This document shows, piece by piece, positions 1-10,393 of a stretch of 64,000 bases of DNA (positions are counted from its first letter, which is position 1; every line of letters starts with the position of its first letter). The notes beneath the pieces are model-generated. The model was given only the letters and a program-made list of their open reading frames with translations. It had not been told where the DNA came from and ran no database searches. The translations under genes and the position numbers were made by a program. Origin of the DNA: Natranaerovirga pectinivora (GTDB lineage Bacteria; Bacillota; Clostridia; Lachnospirales; DSM-24629); contig NZ_SMAL01000003.1 in the NCBI RefSeq assembly GCF_004342165.1, positions 124,001 through 188,000 on the forward strand, in the 5' to 3' direction.

Positions 1-3000
1 CTATAACTATCAAAACTAGAATAACCAATACCATGGGTCACAATATAATCCTCTGTTTCTCTTATAGGTGATGGTGTTATGCTCCACACCTCTCTATAAT
101 CATCATCTCTTAAATAAACAACTTCATTAATAGGGTCAATAACCGGATCATTAGACCAAGGTGTTAATTTATTTTCTCTACTGTTATCCGCCCAAGTGAA
201 TCCTGAACCTCTTTCTGTAACAGTAAAACCAAATTTTTCGTTGGCTACAATATTGGTCCAAGGGGCAGGCGTGTTTTTACTTTCAGTAAGTTTGATAATA
301 TATTGATCCCCTTGGCTATTAAAACCACCATAGCCATTGTCATAAATAAGTTCTATTGGTATTTCTTTTTCAATCTTATACTTATAGCTGTCTAATTCTT
401 TATAAACAATATTTGCTGGATACTCCACTTCTTCCATTTCTATTTGCTTTTGTAATGATCCATTTTCTTTGTTTATAATCATTCTTGCTACAGCATAGAA
501 TAAGATCCTATCCTCTTCAGGGATTATAGAGGCATTACGTACATATATACCTCTCATATCGTGTCCAACTTTTGAGAATATGGTGTCTTGTATTTTATCT
601 TGTAAAGGTTGTAAATAACTTCCTTCATCCTCATTTAGAATCAATAGATCAATATTTAAACCTTTCATTCTAAAAAATTCATGGGCGGATAACATTTCTT
701 TTATAATATCAATATCTTCTTCACTCTTAATAACAACAAGAACAATTGGCAAATCTCCTGAGATACCATAAGCCCATAATCCTGGTTGTCCTTTTGTATT
801 TTTCTTTATGACCTCTTCATATTTTTCCTTTGTAGGACTTAAAAACAAAATATGTTTAATCATTTCTTGATAAGTTGTGATTTGTTTTGCCGTCAATCCC
901 AAGTAAGAGGCTTCTATAGAGCTACGAGTAAGTGCTAAACTAGCTGATTGTTCAAAGGATACTTCTTGATATTTTTTTACCACGTCTATTGCTTCTTCTT
1001 TTGAGTCTACTATAGATGTAATATAAGTGACATCCGCTGATTGTCCTGGTTCTATCCTAACACGTCTTCTAAGACTCATAATTGGATCTAATACAGGTCC
1101 AGTTGTATTGGTCAAACTATTGTTTAATGCCACTGGTTCTGCAATATTCTTTCCCCTACCTATGAATTTTTCTCTATTGGTTTCATATTCTAATGGTCCT
1201 ATAATATTGCCATCTACTACAATACTATGGGACATCCAAATATGATTTTTCTCATCTACCCGTGGGCGTCTTGATGCAATTAGACTATTATACTCCGGCA
1301 ATGCTTTTGTTTTTATAAATAAATTACTAAATGCCATATGAGCAATATCTGCTGCTTGAGTGGATAATACAATTTCAAAATAACTTGTAACCTCTAATAC
1401 TACTGATTCATCAGAATGATTGATCAGGGTTACTTTTCTCATTTCCCCATTATCTTCTGGGGTCATTATAATTTGAGTATGGGTTTCTATGTCACCATCT
1501 TTTCTTATATATTCTGCTTTATCAGGTGAAAACCTTACAGTGTATTTGTTTCCTTTATTATTTAAAGGATCTGACGTTGCTGACCAAATTCTATTTTCAT
1601 TAACATTTCTTATAAATATAAAATTACCAAAGTTACCTGATAGAGCATCATCTCTCCATCTATATAGTAATAAATCTCCTTTTTTACTAAACCCAGTGCC
1701 TCTATCTGTAACCATTAAAGAATAATTGCCGTTGGATAACATATGACATCTAGGTAATACCTCTGATGTATTATTAAACGCTCTTGTATAGTAAATATTC
1801 TCTTTTGTCATATTTCCTAATGGTTCTATTTCTTCTTTTATTTCTTTTGTAATAATGGCTCTTAGAGGTATTTTTTCTTGCAATAAGGTTTCTGCTGATT
1901 TCATAAAGGGATCTGAATGAAATCTTGTTTGCATTATATTATTGTTTAAATAATTATCAATAGAGATAAGTCCCATACCTTGATGATGTGCCATATAACT
2001 TTTTACAACACCTTTGTTTTTGCCTTGTGGTACTCTTTCAGGTGTATAGTCAATGGCTTCGTAAAAACCATATTCCCCCTCTACGCCATCTTTAATCAAT
2101 CTTTTAATATTAATCATTGAATGCTCTGCATCTACAGGGAGTGCTAAAAGTGTAGAATAAGGAGATATAACCATATCGTTTTCCAAGCCTCTTTTAAGCC
2201 CTAAATCTGGCACACCAAAGGCTCGGTATTGATAATTAAAATGCATATCAAACCCATAATACCCTGATTCAGAAACACCCCAAGGAACATTTCTTTTTCT
2301 ACCATATTTTTGTTGTGCTTTAACTGCAGTAATATAAGTTTCATCTAGTAAAGTATTATTATAATTCTTCATTACCAGAAGAGGCATCAAGTATTCAAAC
2401 ATTGTACCTGTCCAAGACACTAAAGCCTTGTAGCCATCTATTTTTGTTAATGCTCTACCAAGCTTACCCCAATGTTTTTTAGGTATTTGCTTTTTAGAGA
2501 TAGCAATATAACTTGCTAGTCTAGCCTCTGAAGCCAACAAGTCATAACAAGAATTGGTTAGTTTTTGTTCATCTTCATTGTATCCTATTGAAAAAAGATT
2601 TTGCTTTTTATCATACAATGGGTAAAAGTCTGTATCATCTATTAATTTTTCTAATCTCGTTACCAAATCTTTTATCGAGGTTATCTGTTCTTCTATTTTC
2701 TTTTGCTTTCTATTAATACTATTTTTTAGACTTTCTAAATCAGCTTTTTGTCTTTGATTGCTTTTAATCTCCTTGTCAATGGTATAAATCATCTCTTTGT
2801 ATTTATCTTTTAACTGACTAAAAGAATACTCATTTAACTCATTAATATTGATCCTTACTATGGATAAATCACTTTCTATAAAGTATTGATTTATTTCTCT
2901 TTCTACATCTTTTAATAAATTCTTACCTTTATTAGATTTTATATTATTAAGACTATCTACTAAAGTTCTCCAATCCTCTATCGTTACTTTTTCTTTTTTT

Positions 3001-6000
3001 ATTAAAACATCAATAAATTCAACACTGGCATCTGGATCATACAATAGGATTGTATCTTTTAACCCATTTAAGATGTTTTGATCTAAAATAGGTTTTTCTA
3101 CAAACTCTAATAACCCTTCTTTTAAAGCAATAAGAAAACCTACAAAGTTCCCACTATCTACTGTAGAGATATAATGAGGTCTTAATTTTTCTAATGTATT
3201 GATATTGTACCAGTTATACAAATGCCCATTCCATTTTGGTAGTTTTTCTATGGTTTCTATTGTATTCTTCACATAGTGATTTAATTTTGTTAATGTAATA
3301 AACCCAAAATCCCTAGCGGATAAAATAGCCAATAAATGAAATCCAATATTCGTAGGAGATGTTCTATTGGCAACACCATTAGGGGGATCTATTTGCAAAT
3401 TGTCCGGTGGTAAATAGTTATTGGCTTCATTAGAATAATCTTCATAGAAATCCCAAGTTTTTCTTGCCAGTCTTTTTAAGATTGTTTTGTCATTATCTTC
3501 AATTCTATTGCTTGACACATTTTCTTTACTAATGGCATACGCAACAAAAGGTGAAATCAACCATAATAAAGCAATTGGTAAAACATAATAAACACTTGCA
3601 TTGTTACCTAATGCAACACCAACAACAAATAGTAGGGCAATGATTACTGCAGATTTCATTCTGATAATAAAACTTATAAGGTCATTGTTTATTTTTTTCT
3701 CTGTTTCTGCTGCTGTTGTCCATTCTAATAAATTTTTCTTAGAAATGTAGACACGGTATAATGTGCGCATAATACCTTCTAACATCATATAGCCCTCATA
3801 TGGCAAAAATATAAAAGCTAAAACCCGCTGATATAAAACACCTTTAAAGCCACATGCTACTTTACAATTCATTCTCCTAGTTATATGTTTGTACCCTTTA
3901 TTATTAATGCCATTGAGAATTTCTATCACCAAAGGAAATAATATTGTGAATAATGCAAATCCCAGCCAACCCCCAGTATTTCCTGGAAATATGGATAAAC
4001 CTAAAACAATAAGTAGTAAAGTACTCACTGATACCAAACTTCTTCGTAGGTTATCTATGATTTTCCACTTTGATAATTTTGAAATTGGATTATTGACAAT
4101 GGTTCCTTCTTTGTTTTTCACTTTATTACATAGCCATCTTACAAGTTGCCAGTCACCTCGTATCCATCTATGTAATCTCATTATATAGTTGCTGTATTTA
4201 GATGGATATCCATCAAGTAATTCAATATCTGAAGCAAGTCCAGTTCTTAGATAACTGCCTTCTAATAAATCGTGACTTAATACGGCATTGTCTGGTATTG
4301 TCTGGCTTAAGACTTCATCAAAAAGTTTTAAGTCATATATCCCTTTCCCCGTAAAAATACCTTCCTTAAATGAATCTTGGTATAAATCAGAAGACGCTGT
4401 AGAGTAAGCATCTACGCCACCTTGTCCTCCATAAAGATTGGTAAACTTTGTTGCATTGACACTTTCTATATCAAGGGCAATTCTAGGCTGGATAATGCCA
4501 TAACCCTCTTTTACTATTTTTTTGTCCTTATCTAATATGCCTCTATTTAGAGGATGCGCAATGGTTCCAATGAGTTTTTTTGCCGTTTCTAAAGGCAAAT
4601 AGGTGTCTGCATCTAATGTTATAACATATTTAATCTTATTAATAAGACAAGTTATATCACTAGATATGGTTTTAAAAGATGTGTGGTCTGAACCTAATAG
4701 AAGTTGATTAAATTCTACAACAGCACCTCTTTTTCGTTCCCATCCCATCCATTTGTTTTCTTTTTCATTAAATTGTCTTTCTCTAATGAAAAAGAAAAAT
4801 ATATTTTTATCTATGGAATACTTTTTATTAAGCTCATCAATGGCTGTTAATGCAGCTTTTACGATTTCTCCATCTTTTTCTTGAACCTTATCCTTACTAT
4901 CTTTAAAGTCTCCTGCCACAGCATAGTAAAGATGATCACTTTTATTGCCCAAATAATATACTTCCAACTTTTTTATTAACTCATCAACAGCTGCAATACT
5001 TGTCAGCAGTGCTGGAATAATAATAACGGTGCTATTTTCCTCTAATATACCATTGTCCAAGTCTAGTTTGGGTAAAAAAGTTGGTTCTACATTATTGATG
5101 TAAATCCAATTAAGAAAAGTAATCACAATTTCACTAGCTGGTATAAATGTTATTAGAAAAACCAATGCACTTATCCACAAATTTTGAGAAACATTGAAAG
5201 TATATCTACTAAATAATAAAGATATTAAAATAGTACAAATAGTGATTGCCCAAATGTATACAGAAATACTCTTCTTTTCTTTTATTGCTCCTTTATAAAA
5301 ATCCTGTAATAGTAGGTTTCTACCTTTATCAATTATATAATAGCCAACATGTTGTTCCTTATAATTTTGTCCTGCTTTAGCTAGTTCAATGGCTTTTTTA
5401 GCCAATTGAATCTCTGTAACTTTATATTTTAAAGAAAGTCTTTCAATTTTTCTTCTATAATAATCCCTTGTTTCAAAATCCATTTTAGAATATATGCCCA
5501 TTGGATCTTCCACCAATATTTTTTCAATTGTTGATAGGGCTTCAAATATATGATTCCAATCTAAACGGGCTATTGTATTTAAACTAATGATGGCATTCCC
5601 TATAGAATTTTTACTTAACGCTTGAATTTTATGTTCATAGTTTATTACTTCTTCAATCGTGGTATTGAATTCTCCTAGTTTGCATTCTATAAAATGAATG
5701 GCTTTTCCTGAATCATTATCTTCCTTTCTAAGTCGTTTTAATAAAAATTCAATATAAGAACTATTGATTTCATTCTTATGAATTATTTCATTAGTAATTT
5801 TATTTACTAACCCATTATTGTCATTATTAAAATCTAGTTCTTCAACCTTCTTTCTTTGTTCTTGATTCTCTTTAATATACTCACAAATATTCCTTATTTT
5901 TTCTATTAAAGATATTTTAAATATTAGACCTAAAGACCAAATCTCTCCAATGGAAAGCTTTTTATAGCTTTGATATTCATTTATAAAATTAATAATGATA

Positions 6001-6428
6001 TCTTCTTGTAAAGATGCATCTGTATGGGAAACAATTTCTAGAGCAATTGAATAGACCCTAGGGTATCCTTTTAAATAGCCGCTACTTAATAGTTTTAAAT
6101 TTAAGTTTTTATCCACTTTACATTGGTTAATGATAGATTTGTACTGTTCCTCTACTTTATAATAATTATCTAAAAGCCATTCTGAAGCAGGGCATAATTC
6201 ATATCCCTTTTTATTCTCATTATTTAACCCTTGATAAACTGTAGTAATTAAACAGAAGTTATACTTAAGTCTTTTTATCAAAGACTTAAGATTTCCAAGT
6301 TCATTTGTGATATTATGATTTTTAGCTAGTTCTTTTGCTAAGTCATATAGATAATCTTCATTTAACTTTATGGCTTCTATATCAACTTTATCATAACTAT
6401 TCAGTGTAGTCATTCTATTAAGTAACAT
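1..6428 (-). CDS. Cyclic beta-1,2-glucan synthase (GT84/glycoamylase-like/GH94), C-terminus outside window
   Basis: About 2142 residues are visible and the frame is still open at the window edge, so the C-terminus lies outside. Family members run to about 2800 residues. They build cyclic beta-glucan from UDP-glucose at the membrane and trim it by phosphorolysis. Seen: a helical N-terminal region, membrane segments near residues 375-440, a GT-A type glycosyltransferase with LDADTYL (Asp606) and HRWIRGDWQ (about 757), more membrane segments near 800-1000, then a glycoamylase-like domain with AHHQGMG (His1481). Two beta-sandwich modules of the GH94 N-terminal type follow; the GH94 catalytic domain would lie beyond the window. 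I chose the ATG at 6428 because GAAGGG lies just upstream; an ATG at 6437 is also possible. It is 36 bases behind the sugar nucleotidyltransferase gene, probably the same operon. Confidence 0.88.
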   Translation of the reverse strand, partial: MLLNRMTTLNSYDKVDIEAIKLNEDYLYDLAKELAKNHNITNELGNLKSLIKRLKYNFCLITTVYQGLNNENKKGYELCPASEWLLDNYYKVEEQYKSIINQCKVDKNLNLKLLSSGYLKGYPRVYSIALEIVSHTDASLQEDIIINFINEYQSYKKLSIGEIWSLGLIFKISLIEKIRNICEYIKENQEQRKKVEELDFNNDNNGLVNKITNEIIHKNEINSSYIEFLLKRLRKEDNDSGKAIHFIECKLGEFNTTIEEVINYEHKIQALSKNSIGNAIISLNTIARLDWNHIFEALSTIEKILVEDPMGIYSKMDFETRDYYRRKIERLSLKYKVTEIQLAKKAIELAKAGQNYKEQHVGYYIIDKGRNLLLQDFYKGAIKEKKSISVYIWAITICTILISLLFSRYTFNVSQNLWISALVFLITFIPASEIVITFLNWIYINNVEPTFLPKLDLDNGILEENSTVIIIPALLTSIAAVDELIKKLEVYYLGNKSDHLYYAVAGDFKDSKDKVQEKDGEIVKAALTAIDELNKKYSIDKNIFFFFIRERQFNEKENKWMGWERKRGAVVEFNQLLLGSDHTSFKTISSDITCLINKIKYVITLDADTYLPLETAKKLIGTIAHPLNRGILDKDKKIVKEGYGIIQPRIALDIESVNATKFTNLYGGQGGVDAYSTASSDLYQDSFKEGIFTGKGIYDLKLFDEVLSQTIPDNAVLSHDLLEGSYLRTGLASDIELLDGYPSKYSNYIMRLHRWIRGDWQLVRWLCNKVKNKEGTIVNNPISKLSKWKIIDNLRRSLVSVSTLLLIVLGLSIFPGNTGGWLGFALFTILFPLVIEILNGINNKGYKHITRRMNCKVACGFKGVLYQRVLAFIFLPYEGYMMLEGIMRTLYRVYISKKNLLEWTTAAETEKKINNDLISFIIRMKSAVIIALLFVVGVALGNNASVYYVLPIALLWLISPFVAYAISKENVSSNRIEDNDKTILKRLARKTWDFYEDYSNEANNYLPPDNLQIDPPNGVANRTSPTNIGFHLLAILSARDFGFITLTKLNHYVKNTIETIEKLPKWNGHLYNWYNINTLEKLRPHYISTVDSGNFVGFLIALKEGLLEFVEKPILDQNILNGLKDTILLYDPDASVEFIDVLIKKEKVTIEDWRTLVDSLNNIKSNKGKNLLKDVEREINQYFIESDLSIVRININELNEYSFSQLKDKYKEMIYTIDKEIKSNQRQKADLESLKNSINRKQKKIEEQITSIKDLVTRLEKLIDDTDFYPLYDKKQNLFSIGYNEDEQKLTNSCYDLLASEARLASYIAISKKQIPKKHWGKLGRALTKIDGYKALVSWTGTMFEYLMPLLVMKNYNNTLLDETYITAVKAQQKYGRKRNVPWGVSESGYYGFDMHFNYQYRAFGVPDLGLKRGLENDMVISPYSTLLALPVDAEHSMINIKRLIKDGVEGEYGFYEAIDYTPERVPQGKNKGVVKSYMAHHQGMGLISIDNYLNNNIMQTRFHSDPFMKSAETLLQEKIPLRAIITKEIKEEIEPLGNMTKENIYYTRAFNNTSEVLPRCHMLSNGNYSLMVTDRGTGFSKKGDLLLYRWRDDALSGNFGNFIFIRNVNENRIWSATSDPLNNKGNKYTVRFSPDKAEYIRKDGDIETHTQIIMTPEDNGEMRKVTLINHSDESVVLEVTSYFEIVLSTQAADIAHMAFSNLFIKTKALPEYNSLIASRRPRVDEKNHIWMSHSIVVDGNIIGPLEYETNREKFIGRGKNIAEPVALNNSLTNTTGPVLDPIMSLRRRVRIEPGQSADVTYITSIVDSKEEAIDVVKKYQEVSFEQSASLALTRSSIEASYLGLTAKQITTYQEMIKHILFLSPTKEKYEEVIKKNTKGQPGLWAYGISGDLPIVLVVIKSEEDIDIIKEMLSAHEFFRMKGLNIDLLILNEDEGSYLQPLQDKIQDTIFSKVGHDMRGIYVRNASIIPEEDRILFYAVARMIINKENGSLQKQIEMEEVEYPANIVYKELDSYKYKIEKEIPIELIYDNGYGGFNSQGDQYIIKLTESKNTPAPWTNIVANEKFGFTVTERGSGFTWADNSRENKLTPWSNDPVIDPINEVVYLRDDDYREVWSITPSPIRETEDYIVTHGIGYSSFDSY

Positions 6429-6464
6429 AGTTTCCATCCCTTCAACATTATTTGCACAAAGTGT

Positions 6465-8930
6465 TTATTCCTTTGTCTTTAGTATTTTTTTGACTTTATC
6501 AATGAATTGAGTGGATAACTCACTTGCATATTCTTCAGAATCACCTTCTGTAAATATATTAAATATGGAACGTTCATTATCAGGTAATATCAATGCCCAC
6601 CCCTTATCATTGTTTATCTTAACCCCTTCAAACAACTCTAATCCACAATCTCCATGGTTGATGATCATTTCCTTTATAACACGGCCTTTGTCTCTCCACT
6701 CACATTGAATTTCTTTCTTAATCATATAGAACTTTGGTATTTCTCTAATTAAGTCCCCTATATTAATGTCCTTACTGGTAATAAAATCAATGATTTTACC
6801 TACTGCTAATATGCCGTCATACTGAAGTACATATTGTAGAAATGCTATTTTATCATCGTACTTAAACATTTCATTCATAACGTCAGCTGGAGATGTTTTG
6901 GTTCTAATAATCTCTCCACTATAGTTTTTTGCTAAATTCTCAATGGTATAGGTTGCTGTATAAGGCACAATGATTTTTCTGTAGCCTAATTTCAACAATA
7001 TTAAAGTAGACAAACTGATATACATTTCTTCATTAATAATTCTACCTTGCTCATCAATTAATATGAATTTTTCACCATCATCACTATAAACAATACCTAG
7101 CTCTGCTTTTTCTTTAATAACAGTATTTGAAATTTCTTGTACTAACGAACTTATATTATTATATTTCTTTGAACTGTACTCACATTGAACCTGACAACCT
7201 ATATACTCTAAAAATTCAAAGGCAATATCCATAACATTTTTATTCATAGAGCTTATAATAACCTTTGGATTTCTTCTTTTTATTTGTGAAATATCACTTA
7301 TTAGATTTGAGCCATTTTTTATATAAAGGGCTGAGAAATTTGCTATATCCACATTATCTTTTATTTTTTCGCCACTACATCTTCTAAAGTCATCTCTTAC
7401 AAATAAATTCTCTATTTTTCTTTCTGTGTTTCTATCAATATTGCTACCATTTTTATCTGTAAACTCAATATGAATTATATTTTTATTAAATGGACTCACT
7501 CTAATATGAATACCACCATCAGCGTTATAGTATCTCACAGCATATCTATTCATCCCCATTGTTGCATTTTTAATATCAATGGTACTAGATCCTGTTGATA
7601 AAACACCAGATATTATAGAGTTTTTTATGATATTACAACTATAGGATTTATCACTTGTAACAACAATAGTAGAATCTGTATCAAGGTTTGAAGCAAAAGC
7701 TGAGCCTAACCTTGAAGAAAATTCAGGCGTGATATCTATATTAATTTCTCCTGATATATCCCTATTCCCAAATATAGTTTTGGAACATTTTGTTCCCCAT
7801 ATAATATGTTGATTTACTATCATATTTTCTTCAACCAACTTATCTGGCCATATTAATGTATTAGGTTTTACCGTGGCATTTTTTGAAATTTCACAACCAT
7901 TACCAATAGAAGTATGTTCGTATATATTAACATTTTCTTTGATTTGTACATCACCACATACAGTTGTGCCACTAAGATGAGCATTCGTTTCTATCTTTGT
8001 ATTTTTCCAAATAATACTTCTCTTTAAATTCACCCCTTCACCTATCACACAGTTTTCTCCCACATAAGTGTAAGGGTTTATTTCAGCAAAGCTCTCAATG
8101 GTACAATTTTTACTTATATAAATAGGGGGTAATAATGTTACATTTTCTTTTATTTTTGTCCCTTCATCTATCCAAATGCCTTCTTTTATTTCTTTGCATT
8201 GTATTGGAACATTGACTTTTTTATCTAAAATGTCAAATTGGGTTTTCATATAAGAATCCAAGTCCCCAATGTCATTCCAATAATCCTCTGTTATATAACC
8301 ATATAAAGGGATATTATCTTTTAGTAACTGTGGAAATAAATCTTTACTAAAGTCAAATTGATCTCCTTTACTATAGTAATTAAGAACTTCTGGCTCTAAA
8401 ATATATATTCCTGTATTTACTGTGTTGCTAAAAACCTCAGACCAACTTGGTTTTTCTAAAAACCGAATAATCCTACCATCTTCATCTGTAATAACAACGC
8501 CATACTCTAAAGGCATTTCTTCTTTTTTTAGAACCAATGTGGCTTTAGATTTTTTTTCTTTATGATATTGAATTGCTTTATCTAAATTGATATCTGTTAA
8601 AGCATCACCACTTATGACTACAAAGGTATTATCAAGTAAATCTTCTGCATTTTTAACACTTCCTCCGGTTCCTAGCGGCGTATCTTCTATATAATAATTT
8701 AGATTTACCCCCCATTCAGCTCCTGTATGAAAATAATCCGTAATAACTGTTGGTAAATATGCTAATGTTACGCCTATATCATTTATATTATATTTTTTAA
8801 ATAGCTCTATTGAATATTCCATTACAGGTTTATTTAATATGGGAACCATAGGTTTTGGAATGCCACAAGTAAGAGGCTTTAATCTAGTTCCTTTGCCACC
8901 TGCCATTATAATACCTTTTATTGGTTTAAT
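6465..8930 (-). CDS. Sugar-1-phosphate nucleotidyltransferase / phosphohexomutase fusion (ATT start proposed)
   Basis: This resembles the fused mannose-1-phosphate guanylyltransferase/phosphomannomutase family. The N-terminal domain has the MAGGKGTRLKPLT nucleotide-binding loop, GTGGSVKNA and a left-handed beta-helix of hexapeptide repeats to about residue 370. A phosphohexomutase-like half follows to the end. That half is degenerate: the catalytic serine region reads TSDKSYSCN, so mutase activity is uncertain. The first ATG (8906) would delete the first beta-strand of the Rossmann core, which the family normally encodes just before MAGG. Upstream in frame lie ATT AAA CCA ATA AAA GGT ATT ATA, with AAGGAGGAG about 6-8 bases before the ATT at 8930 and a stop further up. 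I therefore place the start at that ATT. Its product could supply nucleotide sugar to the downstream glucan synthase. Confidence 0.8.
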   Translation of the reverse strand: MKPIKGIIMAGGKGTRLKPLTCGIPKPMVPILNKPVMEYSIELFKKYNINDIGVTLAYLPTVITDYFHTGAEWGVNLNYYIEDTPLGTGGSVKNAEDLLDNTFVVISGDALTDINLDKAIQYHKEKKSKATLVLKKEEMPLEYGVVITDEDGRIIRFLEKPSWSEVFSNTVNTGIYILEPEVLNYYSKGDQFDFSKDLFPQLLKDNIPLYGYITEDYWNDIGDLDSYMKTQFDILDKKVNVPIQCKEIKEGIWIDEGTKIKENVTLLPPIYISKNCTIESFAEINPYTYVGENCVIGEGVNLKRSIIWKNTKIETNAHLSGTTVCGDVQIKENVNIYEHTSIGNGCEISKNATVKPNTLIWPDKLVEENMIVNQHIIWGTKCSKTIFGNRDISGEINIDITPEFSSRLGSAFASNLDTDSTIVVTSDKSYSCNIIKNSIISGVLSTGSSTIDIKNATMGMNRYAVRYYNADGGIHIRVSPFNKNIIHIEFTDKNGSNIDRNTERKIENLFVRDDFRRCSGEKIKDNVDIANFSALYIKNGSNLISDISQIKRRNPKVIISSMNKNVMDIAFEFLEYIGCQVQCEYSSKKYNNISSLVQEISNTVIKEKAELGIVYSDDGEKFILIDEQGRIINEEMYISLSTLILLKLGYRKIIVPYTATYTIENLAKNYSGEIIRTKTSPADVMNEMFKYDDKIAFLQYVLQYDGILAVGKIIDFITSKDINIGDLIREIPKFYMIKKEIQCEWRDKGRVIKEMIINHGDCGLELFEGVKINNDKGWALILPDNERSIFNIFTEGDSEEYASELSTQFIDKVKKILKTKE

Positions 8931-9017
8931 AGTAATCTCCTCCTTTTGTTATGAAGTAGAAAATTTTTCATCTAGTTATTTTGTGATATTTATCTAAAAA
9001 TATGTATTCGTATACAA

Positions 9018-9047
9018 TAAAAAAAGACGCATCTTAAAGATACGCCT
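9018..9047 (-). terminator. Intrinsic terminator after the amidase gene
   Basis: On the minus strand an 11-bp stem (AGGCGTATCTT pairing with AAGATGCGTCT, including G-T pairs) is followed by a run of seven T. It separates the amidase gene from the sugar nucleotidyltransferase gene. Confidence 0.75.
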
Positions 9048-9066
9048 TTATAATTAGACTTTCATA

Positions 9067-9999
9067 TTATTCAAAATAGTTTTCTATCATTTTGACAACT
9101 GTCTTTGCCATGTCTTCCCATTTGTCTGTAATGATTTTTGCATCTCTTTCATTATCTGCAAAACCATATTCAAGGATATAACTATTGGTATAGGTATATT
9201 TATGTAAGGCATAATAATCCATTGAAGTGAAACTATCATCTTTTCTATTCCAGACTCTAAAAACATCAATGCCATGTGTAGAAAGGGCATTAGCTAGATC
9301 CCATGCAAACTCAACATTTGCTGTTCTGTTATAAATAACCTCTATACCTTTGGCAGTCCCATTAAACCTATTAATATGATTGCTAATTAAAATTTCAGGT
9401 TCTATATAATTAATTATAGCACATCTATCAAATAAAGTTATATACTCATCTTCATCTCGAGTAAGTATCACTCTGATATCACTGTCTTTTAATAAATCCC
9501 GTTGTTTTAGTGTAATTTTTAATACCATATCTTTTTCATCCCATAGATTATTGGATCCTCCACCTCGATCCATTCCTCCATGTCCTGCATCTAATACAAT
9601 TATAGGTCTTGTATCATCAAAAATTAATTTTCCTATATCATCTCTAATGAGTTGGAAATACTCAATACCATTATTATCATAGATATAATGTACTTTTATC
9701 TTGTCCTCTTCACTTATAATTTTATATTCTACCCAAGATACTTCAATCCATTTATATATATTTATTGTTGGTAATTTGATTTTTATTTTATATTTTTTGT
9801 TGTCATTTACACTTTCTAATCTTTTTTCAATTACTATAGCACTATCATTTACCCAATTCAATTGACTATCTACTTCATTATATATATTAGATGTTAACAT
9901 AACACTGTCTTTTTGAAATACATATACCAAACTTCCTAAGACCACTATAACAAGAGTTAAAACCCCAATTAGTATAACTGATAAATTGTTGTTTTTCAT
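9067..9999 (-). CDS. Membrane-anchored N-acetylmuramoyl-L-alanine amidase (Amidase_3)
   Basis: This is a peptidoglycan hydrolase that cuts the lactyl-alanine amide bond. Seen: one N-terminal membrane segment (roughly residues 5-27), a short extracellular spacer, then an Amidase_3 domain. The zinc-site pattern is VLDAGHGGMD (His), NLWDEKDMV (Glu), ISNHINRF (His) and YILEYGFADN with the catalytic Glu. The downstream start at 9999 is chosen because AAAGGATGATGG precedes it. The gene follows the STIV-B116-like gene with about 58 bases between and probably shares its transcript, which ends at the hairpin at 9018-9047. No cell-wall-binding repeats are present, so the membrane segment is the only visible anchor. 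Confidence 0.88.
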   Translation of the reverse strand: MKNNNLSVILIGVLTLVIVVLGSLVYVFQKDSVMLTSNIYNEVDSQLNWVNDSAIVIEKRLESVNDNKKYKIKIKLPTINIYKWIEVSWVEYKIISEEDKIKVHYIYDNNGIEYFQLIRDDIGKLIFDDTRPIIVLDAGHGGMDRGGGSNNLWDEKDMVLKITLKQRDLLKDSDIRVILTRDEDEYITLFDRCAIINYIEPEILISNHINRFNGTAKGIEVIYNRTANVEFAWDLANALSTHGIDVFRVWNRKDDSFTSMDYYALHKYTYTNSYILEYGFADNERDAKIITDKWEDMAKTVVKMIENYFE

Positions 10000-10057
10000 A
10001 CCATCATCCTTTGTGATAAATTTCAAACCACATAAATACTTATATATCTATTAATTT

Positions 10058-10393
10058 TTATTCAATTCTAAGCATTTTTTTTAATGAAAAACCAACTTTA
10101 TGTATTTCCTCTTTGTTTAATATAACACCTTCATCTGGCCTTATATTCAATTTGAATATAATTGCAATTTGTCCTACTTCTTGTTGGAATTGTATTCTAT
10201 TCATTGGTATACTAGATTCAAGTATTTCTGATAGGATCTCTGCAGTAGCCTCATGTCCTACAGCTGAAATAAACCCATTTTCTTTCACGTATACCTTAGC
10301 TGTCTCAACATCAATATCTTCTACTGAATATAACCCATTGGTTGTAACCACAACACCATTAAATAAAGCTATTGGCTGTTTCTTATTATTAAT
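10058..10393 (-). CDS. STIV-B116-like (DUF1874) small protein with proposed ATT start
   Basis: This is a 111-residue protein of the family first known from archaeal virus protein B116. Bacterial members are small cytosolic proteins of unknown function. The hallmark pattern is visible: ALFNG near the N-terminus, GFISAVGHEATAEILSEILE, IPMNRIQFQQEVGQIAIIFKL and a C-terminal EEIHKVGF. The first conventional start, GTG at 10351, would remove the first beta-strand (PIALFNGV) that the family needs, and it has no ribosome binding site. In frame 42 bases upstream is ATT at 10393, preceded by a perfect GAGGAGG with a 7-base spacer. No ATG, GTG or TTG lies between in this frame. I propose ATT as the start. 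The amidase gene follows. Confidence 0.75.
   Translation of the reverse strand: MNNKKQPIALFNGVVVTTNGLYSVEDIDVETAKVYVKENGFISAVGHEATAEILSEILESSIPMNRIQFQQEVGQIAIIFKLNIRPDEGVILNKEEIHKVGFSLKKMLRIE

Noticed and set aside
1027-4188. Several plus-strand open frames in the first 4 kb
   Set aside because: They lie opposite the long open frame of the cyclic glucan synthase, which has clear domain motifs; they are shadows of it.
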